Shown one piece after another: positions 1 through 6,602 of a stretch of DNA of 13,591 bases. Position 1 is the stretch's first letter. Every line of letters starts with the position of its first letter. Origin of the DNA: Chloroflexota bacterium (lineage in GTDB: Bacteria; Chloroflexota; Anaerolineae; B4-G1); assembly GCA_024232355.1 (NCBI GenBank), contig JAAEPW010000702.1:1-13591 (forward strand), written 5' to 3'. The notes below the pieces were generated by a model. It was not told the DNA's origin and searched no databases. It saw nothing but the letters and a program-made list of their open reading frames with translations. A program made the translations under genes and the position numbers.

Positions 1-78
1 AGCGGGGAGGTGATGGCTGCTGATGGGCTAGCCTTGTTGCGGTGATTGCCGGTTTGTGGGTGGTGACCCTTGCCTCCA

Positions 79-210
79 CCCCATTGCTCGCCACAGAAGC
101 TATCGGCCTGACCTGCTCATTGCCCCCGCCGCCGACGCAGCCCCAGCTCCCTCGCCGTCTCCACCTGGGCAGACCAGGTGGTGCATTGGCTTGTTTCCTT
201 GGGCCAGGGG
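79..210 (+). repeat. Dispersed repeat, left copy
   Basis: This stretch is repeated in direct orientation at the right end of the window (13367-13591). The shared parts are the 14 bases at 79-92, identical to 13367-13380, and the block from 98, which matches from 13476 with 5 mismatches in the first 49 bases. Similarity then weakens and returns in the stretch around GGCTTGTTTCCTTGGGCC. The right copy has about 80 extra bases between the two blocks. Two overlapping plus-strand frames are open here, but neither has a convincing start or a protein-like composition, so I treat it as a non-coding dispersed repeat. It could instead be a decayed paralogue of the gene at the right end. Confidence 0.7.
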
Positions 211-226
211 CGGTGGGATGCGGGGG
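201..226 (+). other. Potential G-quadruplex motif
   Basis: Four G tracts of 3-5 bases are separated by loops of 3, 4 and 4 bases (GGG, GGGG, GGG, GGGGG), which fits the usual intramolecular quadruplex pattern on the plus strand. A second, looser G-rich stretch lies at about 287-318, just before the promoter. Whether either folds in the cell is unknown. Confidence 0.45.
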
Positions 227-330
227 ATACTCGGTTGCTGTGCCTTTCAGGAGGCTGTGCTGGGTAGAGGCTTTGGTTTGCTGTGGTGGGTGCGGGGGGA
301 GTTGTGTTGGGGGTGGGGCATTACCTGCAT

Positions 331-359
331 TTGTATTGTTTTCCTCGTTGTGCTACAAT
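331..359 (+). promoter_or_regulatory. Sigma70-like promoter
   Basis: A -35-like TTGTAT (331-336) and a -10-like TACAAT (354-359) are separated by exactly 17 bases. Transcription would start near 365-367. The next gene on this strand begins at 617, so the promoter would give that gene a leader of about 250 bases, or drive a short RNA ending at the hairpin at 447-474. It is the best promoter match I found in the window, judged by consensus only. Confidence 0.5.
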
Positions 360-365
360 CTGCAT

Positions 366-474
366 ACGAACAGTCCATATCTCTACTAACCCGAAGCATT
401 TCCAAGGCGGTGGAAGCCGCCATCAAAGTAATCATCGAAGCCCACGGCCCGCCACACCTTGACAGTGGGCGGGC
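366..474 (+). ncRNA. Candidate structured leader or small RNA
   Basis: Between the promoter and the cyclase gene there are two hairpins and no convincing ORF. The first, at 406-421, has a stem GGCGGT/GCCGCC closed by the tetraloop GGAA (GNRA type). The second, at 447-474, is described separately and could act as a terminator or attenuator. The arrangement of promoter, stem with stable tetraloop and GC-rich end hairpin is what a short RNA of about 110 bases or an attenuated leader looks like. I do not recognise it as a known riboswitch or RNA family. Confidence 0.25.
447..474 (+). terminator. GC-rich hairpin, possible attenuator
   Basis: GCCCGCCAC (447-455) pairs with GTGGGCGGGC (465-474) with one bulged base and a nine-base loop. 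Only three T follow (GTTTGCG), so it is a weak intrinsic terminator at best. It could stop transcripts from the promoter at 331-359 or simply be a stable leader structure. Confidence 0.35.
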
Positions 475-616
475 GTTTGCGTAGGGTTACTCAATTCTCA
501 CTACACAATAAAATCGGGGACCGACATTGCTCCGTGCAAAGCCACCCCCTGGCCCTCGCCATCCGTTCTACGGCAGTGTGGGTCTACATTGCCGATGGTA
601 TACATGGAGGAGTTTG

Positions 617-2599
617 ATGACTCGCACAACTGACTGGAATTGGGATAGGCTTCAACCGTACTTGCCTGCGGATATGTATCGGGAGGTTCAATACGCGGTT
701 TCAAACAAGCGAGAAGAGATGTGCCTTGCCCACCTGAGCCAACTCTTGCGCGCTGTTCTGACTTATGTGCCACGTCATTTGGCACTCGAGTTAATTCAAA
801 AGCCAGCGGTGGCCGAGAACAAGGGGCAATTCCTGGAAGGGACTTTGCTCTTTGCCGATATTTCGGGTTTCACGGATCTGTCAGAAAAGCTCAAAAAGAT
901 AGGTGGCAAGGCGGGTGCGGAAGAGGTTGTTCGAGTCATCAATTCGTATCTCGACGTGATGTTGGGCATTCTCTTCAAATATAATGGTCTGCTGATCAAA
1001 TTTGGCGGCGATGCGATGTTGTGCCTGTTTACTGACCAAGACACAGGCGACGATCATGGGGCAATGAATAGTTTGTGGGCCGCCTGGGAAATGAAGCAAG
1101 TAATGGCGGAGCGGTTCGGCGCCGTCAAAGTACTTCAGCAGATTTTCCCCTTGGGTATGAAGGTGGGCAGCAATTCAGGGTTGCTGTTCGCCGCCAGCGT
1201 GGGCACGTCTGAACATATGGAATACGTGCTCACAGGCAGCGCCGTCGAACGCACAGCGCACGCGGAATCAGCAGCTACCAAAGGAGATGTGCTGATCAGC
1301 AGCGAGACCTACGAATTGGTCAAGAATGCGCTGGAAGCTGAAGAGTTGGAGGAACGGCCTGGCTTCTATCGAGTTATGGATGTCCACCCGGCGCAAGTTG
1401 CACAGGTCCAGGATAAATGGGGCGAGATCGAAAAGCTACTCGCCGACCTGGAAAACGACTTGTGGGGTCTCGTGGATCGGTTGGACAGTGTCACGCCCTA
1501 TCTGCCGTTGGGCGTCCTGTCCCCGCTGGTGGACGATCCCCAACAAGGCCGGATCGAGGGGCAGCATCGCCAGGTGACAATTCTGTTCGCCAACTTTGTC
1601 GGTATGAGCGACATTATCGACGCCCGTGGTTTTGATGGAGAAATCGGCATCACCTCCGATTTGAGCCAATACTTTCAGGCTATGCAGGAAGAGGTCCAAT
1701 ATTATGGCGGGACGATCAACAAAGTGGATCTGTATAACCAGGGAGACAAGCTCATCGTCACCTTTGGCGCTCCCAAGGCATACGAGCGAGGCGCCCAGTA
1801 CGCCGCGATGACGGCCCTGGCGATGCAGGAAACTATGGATAGACTGTCCTCGCCTACCACCTCTACGTTCCTGTCTCAGCGCATCGGGATCAACACGGGC
1901 TTTGTCTTTGCCGGTAACGTGGGATCGTCCGAGTGGAACCGGCGCGAATACACGGTCATGGGAGACGACGTCAATCTGGCCGCGCGTTTGATGTCCGCCT
2001 CTGAGCCTGGCCAGATATTGGTGAGCAAAAGTGTGTGGGATCAAATCCAGGAGGGGGGTGAGGCCCAAGCCCTGGAGCCAATCAAAGTCAAGGGCAAGCG
2101 CGATTTGATCCCCGTCTATCTTTTGCAGGCAGCGCGTTTTATTTCAGAGGATAGAAGTGCATCCCGAGTGATTCGGTCGGATATGGTGGGACGAGAGGCG
2201 GAATTGAAGGACCTGCAAAAGCGTTTTAGCAATTTGTTATCCAGAGGCCGCAAGCAGATTGTCGCTATCACCGGAGAAGCTGGGGTGGGAAAGAGCAGGT
2301 TAATCCGCGAGTGGCAGCAATGGAGCGAGACCATCGTAGAGCCAGAGAGGCCCATAACCTGGCTAACCGGGCGGGGCCATCAGTTTGGATGGAGGACGAA
2401 CGGCATTTTCATCGAGGTTGTGGAACAATTATTATTGTTCGGCGAGGATGACTCGCCGGAGGAACGTTGGAACAAGCTGTCCGACCGAGTCAAAGAACTG
2501 TTTGCGAAACCGGAGGCGGAATGGGCTGTCAAGTTCTCAAACAAGTTGGCCTACCTTGGAAATCTCTCGCACTTGATCTGTCTCAAAAAGAGGGCTTGA
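617..2599 (+). CDS. sAC-like adenylate cyclase/STAND ATPase, N-terminal part (frameshifted)
   Basis: This is the first part of a large cytoplasmic regulator that would make cAMP from ATP. The ATG at 617 is chosen because GGAGG lies six bases upstream; the frame stays open back to a TTG at 527, which lacks such a site. Cyclase domain 1 (about residues 72-240) has both metal Asp residues (D81 in FADISGFT, D132 in KFGGDAML) but E211 and H215 where the catalytic Asn and Arg should be. Domain 2 (about 318-490) has N326 in place of the first Asp but keeps K369, T446, N453 and R457. The two halves therefore complement each other to make one active site, as in mammalian soluble adenylyl cyclase. Thr in place of the adenine-binding Asp is the class IIIb hallmark. 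A P-loop, GEAGVGKS, follows at 553-560. Family-like sequence runs to codon 2564; the last residues before the TGA are out of frame and the protein continues in the next entry. No signal peptide or membrane segment is seen. Confidence 0.88.
   Translation: MTRTTDWNWDRLQPYLPADMYREVQYAVSNKREEMCLAHLSQLLRAVLTYVPRHLALELIQKPAVAENKGQFLEGTLLFADISGFTDLSEKLKKIGGKAGAEEVVRVINSYLDVMLGILFKYNGLLIKFGGDAMLCLFTDQDTGDDHGAMNSLWAAWEMKQVMAERFGAVKVLQQIFPLGMKVGSNSGLLFAASVGTSEHMEYVLTGSAVERTAHAESAATKGDVLISSETYELVKNALEAEELEERPGFYRVMDVHPAQVAQVQDKWGEIEKLLADLENDLWGLVDRLDSVTPYLPLGVLSPLVDDPQQGRIEGQHRQVTILFANFVGMSDIIDARGFDGEIGITSDLSQYFQAMQEEVQYYGGTINKVDLYNQGDKLIVTFGAPKAYERGAQYAAMTALAMQETMDRLSSPTTSTFLSQRIGINTGFVFAGNVGSSEWNRREYTVMGDDVNLAARLMSASEPGQILVSKSVWDQIQEGGEAQALEPIKVKGKRDLIPVYLLQAARFISEDRSASRVIRSDMVGREAELKDLQKRFSNLLSRGRKQIVAITGEAGVGKSRLIREWQQWSETIVEPERPITWLTGRGHQFGWRTNGIFIEVVEQLLLFGEDDSPEERWNKLSDRVKELFAKPEAEWAVKFSNKLAYLGNLSHLICLKKRA
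2561..2572 (+). other. Frameshift site in the cyclase gene
   Basis: Family-like sequence passes from the frame of the 617 start to the -1 frame within AATCTCTCGCAC. Adding one base to make CTCCTC restores an uninterrupted protein reading YLGNLLALDL, so a one-base loss in a short CT repeat is the simplest explanation. There is no canonical X XXY YYZ slippery heptamer here, which argues against programmed -1 recoding. Confidence 0.75.
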
Positions 2600-4914
2600 C
2601 AGAACGGGTGGAGCAACTGGATGCCGAGGCCTTGCAGATCCAGACACACCTGGCCGTCTGTGACCTGCTCACCCACGCAGCGCAAGTGGAGGCGCTGGTC
2701 TTGATCCTGGATGATCTGCACTGGGCCGACAGTGGGTCTTTGGAGTTGTTGAAATTCGCCCTGGATCGCGTGAGTGATCGCAGCCCCGTGTTTTTCTGTC
2801 TGGTCTACCGTCCCAGGAAGGATCGTCCGATCTGGCAAGCGTGGCAAGAGATTGAAAAGTTGCATCCCGATTGTCTCTCGATCTCGCTCGCAGAGCTGGG
2901 GAATGCCGACAGCCGCCAACTCTTGTTCAACCTGTTGCAGACGGAGCAGGTCACTGCGGATTTTCAAGAAATGATTCTCCGGGAAACGGATGGCAACCCG
3001 CTCTACGTCGAAGAGTTACTACGCTCTTTGATGGACGAAGGGACCATTGTGCGGGATGATGATTCCGGGTGGCGGGTCGAGGGCAATGTCGAGCACATTC
3101 GTGTGCCCGATACGTTGCAGCAGATCATTCAGAGCCGGATTGACGAGTTGGACAAGGGGAGCTCCGGAGCGCGCCGAGCCTTGTGGATGGCCTCGGTGAT
3201 TGGGGAGGAGTTTAACGAAGATGTCTGGTTGCAGTTGTTCACCAGCACGGGCAGACAGGAGGAAAAGTTCTTTCTACATCTCCGCGTGTTGAAGGGGATG
3301 GACATGGTCCATGAAATTGAGCGCGTCGAAGAAGGACGCACGCGCTGGCTGTACCAGTTCCGGCACGGCCTGGTGCAGCAGGTGGCCTACGAGAACATGC
3401 TGGTGGAAAGGCGGCGCGAGTACCATCGCGAGGTCGGGCGCTTGTTGGAGATCAGGTACAGCGACCGCTTGCGCGAGCAGTACGATGCGCTGGCGCGCCA
3501 TTATGAACGCGGCCAGGTGTGGGCAAAGGCGCTCGATTACCATCTCAAAGCGGGCCAAAAAGCGCAGCAGGCTTATGCCAACGCAGAGGCGACGATGCAC
3601 TTTGAACGCGCCCTGGCGATGGCCGAGCGGGTATCGCCCGATCCTGGTGGTGACCGGATCGCGGCTATGGAGGGGCTAGGGGCTGTGCTCAAAGTGACCG
3701 GCGACTTTGACGCCGCACTAGGCCATTTGGAGGCAGCATTGACGCTGCTAGAGGAATCAGACGTAGAGAAAAAACGACAGGCCGTTACGTGCCACCAGAT
3801 TGGCCGCATCCACGAAATGAAGGGTAACTATGAGACCGCGATGGATTGGGTAGAGCGAGGTCGAACTGTGCTTTCAGGGGTGGAGGGGGCAGAATTGGCG
3901 GCGGCCCGGCTCCATCTGCTGGCGGGTATTGTGGCTGTACGGCGGGGTGATTTAACGACGGCGTTTGAAGAAGCAGAACAGGCGCTGTCGCTGGCCGAAA
4001 CAGCGCACGCTTCGCCGGAAGCGGCCCAGACCCATAACTTGTTGGGTGTGCTGCACCGCGAGCGGGGTGAGTTGGAGCAGGCGGCCTTCCATTGTGAGCG
4101 CAGTCTGGCGTTATACGAGCAGATTGCCAACCCGCTCAAGGTGGCCACTGTATTGAACAATCTAGGAACCATTGCCTTTGACCAAGACGACTGGATGGGA
4201 TCAGTGGAGGCTCAACAGCGGGCACTGGCAATACATAAGGAGGTTGGAGATGTCTATAATCAGGTGTTGGTCTTGTGCAATTTGGCAGATACCTATTGTC
4301 ACCAGGGGCGGTTGGAGCAGGCCTTGGTGTACGCCCAAGAGGGACTGAAGGGATCCAAGGTTTTGAAATCCGTATTTGGCCTGATACATGCCTACGAGAA
4401 CCTGGGAGCCGTTTACCTGCGGCAGGAAGAATTGACGCAGGCAAGGGCGCACCTAGAGGAGGGCCTACGATTGATTGATGTCAATGATGTTCAGGAACTC
4501 GGTGTTCGAGTGCGCATTCTATTGACAGAGGCCTATCTACAGGCAGGCGAGAGCACCGAGGCGGAGTCGGTGATTGACCAGGCATTGGCCGTGGCGATGG
4601 AGCAGGGAGCATCAGTAGACGAAGCGATCGCACGGCGGGTACTGGGCCAGGCATTCCAGGCCCAGGGGAATGTAGCTAAGGCGAAAGAGGCGTTGCAGGC
4701 TAGCCGCACCATTCTGGAGAGCGAAGGGCAACGGTATGAGTTGGGTCGCACGTTGCTGGTCCTGGCCGCGCTCTACGTGGATGACGACAGACGACAGTCT
4801 GAGGGGCGAGCCGCGCTGATACAAGCACACGCTATCTTTGAAGATCTAGGCGCGGCGCTGGATCTGGCCGAGGCCAAAGCCTTGAGCCAGCGCATAGCAA
4901 TGGACAATGAATGA
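2566..4914 (+). CDS. sAC-like regulator, C-terminal part: STAND NTPase end and TPR array
   Basis: This continues the preceding gene in the -1 frame. The frame is open from a TTG at 2467, but its first ~32 codons overlap the upstream coding sequence and do not look like protein. Family-like sequence starts at about 2566, where the joined reading is NL-LALDLSQKEG. In the joined 1432-residue protein, the Walker B motif LILDDLHWAD is at about 696-705 and the STAND-type GNPLYVEELL motif at about 793. From about residue 976 to 1395 there are some nine to ten TPR-like helical pairs (for example LLGVLHRERGELEQA and NNLGTIAFDQDDW). TPR arrays bind partner proteins and, in STAND proteins, usually act as sensors controlling the NTPase. 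The stop is followed by a 104-base gap before the secreted protein gene. The order cyclase-cyclase-NTPase-TPR matches sAC. A stand-alone protein from this frame would lack both cyclase domains and the P-loop. Confidence 0.88.
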   Translation, partial: LALDLSQKEGLTERVEQLDAEALQIQTHLAVCDLLTHAAQVEALVLILDDLHWADSGSLELLKFALDRVSDRSPVFFCLVYRPRKDRPIWQAWQEIEKLHPDCLSISLAELGNADSRQLLFNLLQTEQVTADFQEMILRETDGNPLYVEELLRSLMDEGTIVRDDDSGWRVEGNVEHIRVPDTLQQIIQSRIDELDKGSSGARRALWMASVIGEEFNEDVWLQLFTSTGRQEEKFFLHLRVLKGMDMVHEIERVEEGRTRWLYQFRHGLVQQVAYENMLVERRREYHREVGRLLEIRYSDRLREQYDALARHYERGQVWAKALDYHLKAGQKAQQAYANAEATMHFERALAMAERVSPDPGGDRIAAMEGLGAVLKVTGDFDAALGHLEAALTLLEESDVEKKRQAVTCHQIGRIHEMKGNYETAMDWVERGRTVLSGVEGAELAAARLHLLAGIVAVRRGDLTTAFEEAEQALSLAETAHASPEAAQTHNLLGVLHRERGELEQAAFHCERSLALYEQIANPLKVATVLNNLGTIAFDQDDWMGSVEAQQRALAIHKEVGDVYNQVLVLCNLADTYCHQGRLEQALVYAQEGLKGSKVLKSVFGLIHAYENLGAVYLRQEELTQARAHLEEGLRLIDVNDVQELGVRVRILLTEAYLQAGESTEAESVIDQALAVAMEQGASVDEAIARRVLGQAFQAQGNVAKAKEALQASRTILESEGQRYELGRTLLVLAALYVDDDRRQSEGRAALIQAHAIFEDLGAALDLAEAKALSQRIAMDNE

Positions 4915-5018
4915 TGAGACAATGGGATGCAGGCCGCAGACCAATTGAGGGCAAGTTCATGCCTTCGATACTGCCAGAAAAAGGCAAAGTACAGCCAAGT
5001 GAATAGGAGGAGGACAAA
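4915..5018 (+). promoter_or_regulatory. Short intergenic gap with strong ribosome binding site
   Basis: These 104 bases separate the regulator from the secreted protein gene. I see no terminator hairpin and no clear promoter. At its end AGGAGGAGG (5005-5013) sits about five bases before the ATG at 5019, an unusually strong Shine-Dalgarno that fixes that start. Same strand, small gap and no terminator suggest the two genes can be co-transcribed. Confidence 0.5.
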
Positions 5019-6602
5019 ATGACCCGCAAGACTATGCATCACGCAACCCGAAACACGCATCACGTTCGATATGGGCGCGCGCTTCTTGCCCTGGGCGCGA
5101 GCCTGGTGGCAATCATATTATTGCTCCGTCTGATAAGCGTGCAGGCAGCGCCACCGCTGGCCCTGGCAGAGCGCCCTCTGCGCCCAGCGGCAACGTGGAC
5201 GGTGACCAGCACCGCCAACAGTGGCTATGGCACCTTGCGTTGGGCGATGAACATCGCTGGGGACAACGATACGATCCTCTTTAACACGGCCATCTTTCCG
5301 CCTGCCAGCCCGGCGACGATCGTGTTGAGCAACACGCTGCCGGCAATCGCCACCGCCGGTTTGACGATTGACGGCAGCAATGCGGGCGTGGTCCTGGACG
5401 GGAGCGGGCTACCAGGGGGCGCCGATGGACTGGTCATCAACGGGATGCAGAATGTGAACATCCGTGGTTTGCAGGTGCTTCACTTTCCCGGTGACGGCGT
5501 GGCGGTCATCAATGGCGCGGTGAACTGTATCATTGGCGGAGACAACAGCGTGGGCGACGGTCCATTGGGGCAAGGAAATCTTTTCAGTGGCAATGGGGGC
5601 GCGGGCGTCTACATTGATTCTAGCAGTGACATCGCCGTCAGCGGGAACCATATCGGCACGGATATAACCGGCACGGCTCCGTTGAGCAACAGCGATGGAA
5701 TAGTCCTCTTTAATGCCAACGACAACCTGATTGGCGGAGATACGTCTGGTGAACGCAACCTGATCAGTGGCAACGATGGCGATGGAGTGAGTATTGAGGG
5801 CAGCGGCGCGACAGGCAACACCGTCAGCGGCAACTATATCGGTACCGACGTAACCGGCACGACCCCATTGAGTAACAACAATGGCATAGTCCTCTTTAAT
5901 GCCAACGACAATTTGATTGGTGGGGATACGTCTGGCGAGCGCAACCTGCTCAGCGGCAATGGGAACGCGGGCATCTATCTTTACGGCAGCGATAACGTCA
6001 CCATCAGCGGAAACTATATCGGCGTCAACGTGTCCGGCACAACCGCGTTGAGCAACAGCGTGGGGATCTCCCTCTCCAACGCCAGCGGCAACCGGATCGG
6101 TGGAGAGACAACCGGCGAGCGCAACCTGATCAGCGGCAATGGGGGCGCGGGCATCTATTTCGACAACAGCGACGACAACACCATCAGCGGCAATTACATC
6201 GGCGCCAACGTATCCGGAACCCTGGCTATCGCCAACGGTTGCCCGGGTGGGGTCTCGGTCGCGGGGGCCGACAATCTCATTCAGGAGAACCTGCTCAGTG
6301 GCAACAGTGGCCCGGCGATAGCGTTGAGCGGCAGCCACAATCAGGTGATCAGCAATCTGATCGGCACGAATGTCAGTGGCACCCTTCCGCTGGGGAATCA
6401 GAGTGGAATTTGGGCCGAGGATGCTGCGCCCGGGGCCGTCGTCCGTGGCAACATCATCCTCTTTAACGACACCGTCGCGCGCGTGGGGCCTGAAGTCGCG
6501 TTTCGGGACAACTTGATTTTGGGCAACGGGACGCGCTACATCGAGGTGCGGGGGGGGGGCGCTCATCACCGATGTGCTCTGGACCGTCCAGGCGGGCGAT
6601 AG
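5019..6602 (+). CDS. Giant secreted mosaic protein, N-terminal beta-helix part (frameshifted)
   Basis: This is the first part of an exported protein that joins with the next frame to about 2137 residues. The ATG follows AGGAGGAGG. A signal peptide is visible: a basic, His-rich n-region (residues 1-20), a hydrophobic core (about 21-41, ALLALGASLVAIILLL) and a likely cleavage site at VQA-AP. From about residue 58, VTSTANSGYGTLRWAM resembles the CSLREA-type start of secreted beta-helix proteins. Right-handed beta-helix coils follow (about 128-510), with five near-copies of a 54-62 residue unit carrying GNYIGTDVTGT, NLIGG and ERNLISGN. Such folds typically bind polysaccharide or form surface fibres; no lyase active site is recognised. 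True sequence ends at about codon 6546 in a run of ten G. The tail GGGAHHRCALDRPGGR is out of frame. Confidence 0.85.
   Translation: MTRKTMHHATRNTHHVRYGRALLALGASLVAIILLLRLISVQAAPPLALAERPLRPAATWTVTSTANSGYGTLRWAMNIAGDNDTILFNTAIFPPASPATIVLSNTLPAIATAGLTIDGSNAGVVLDGSGLPGGADGLVINGMQNVNIRGLQVLHFPGDGVAVINGAVNCIIGGDNSVGDGPLGQGNLFSGNGGAGVYIDSSSDIAVSGNHIGTDITGTAPLSNSDGIVLFNANDNLIGGDTSGERNLISGNDGDGVSIEGSGATGNTVSGNYIGTDVTGTTPLSNNNGIVLFNANDNLIGGDTSGERNLLSGNGNAGIYLYGSDNVTISGNYIGVNVSGTTALSNSVGISLSNASGNRIGGETTGERNLISGNGGAGIYFDNSDDNTISGNYIGANVSGTLAIANGCPGGVSVAGADNLIQENLLSGNSGPAIALSGSHNQVISNLIGTNVSGTLPLGNQSGIWAEDAAPGAVVRGNIILFNDTVARVGPEVAFRDNLILGNGTRYIEVRGGGAHHRCALDRPGGR
5646..6380 (+). repeat. Tandem beta-helix coding repeats, 54-62 codons
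   Basis: Equivalent codons for the motif G-N-x-I-G fall at 5646, 5832, 6012, 6192 and 6354, giving unit lengths of 186, 180, 180 and 162 bases. Units 1 and 2 are nearly identical over about 70 bases (around 5698-5773 against 5884-5959, both starting in ATAGTCCTCTTTAATGCCAA), which points to recent duplication or gene conversion. The other units have diverged while keeping the protein motif. Confidence 0.8.
6550..6559 (+). other. Frameshift site: run of ten G
   Basis: The coding frame changes at a homopolymer of ten G. Reading nine G joins the two frames as VRGGALITDVLWTV, a smooth continuation of the beta-helix, so one extra G explains the break. Long G runs slip during replication and are also frequent sites of sequencing error. 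Confidence 0.8.

Noticed and set aside
42..484. Overlapping plus-strand frames of 115 and 142 codons at the left end
   Set aside because: No good ribosome binding site, Cys/Gly/Trp- or Pro/Ala-rich composition from a repetitive GC-rich stretch, and both run over the promoter and hairpins. Better explained as the dispersed repeat and leader region.
2561..2600. Programmed -1 ribosomal frameshift in the cyclase gene
   Set aside because: No slippery heptamer at the junction; a one-base loss in a CT repeat is simpler. The AAAAAG run at about 2585-2590 is downstream of the needed switch point.
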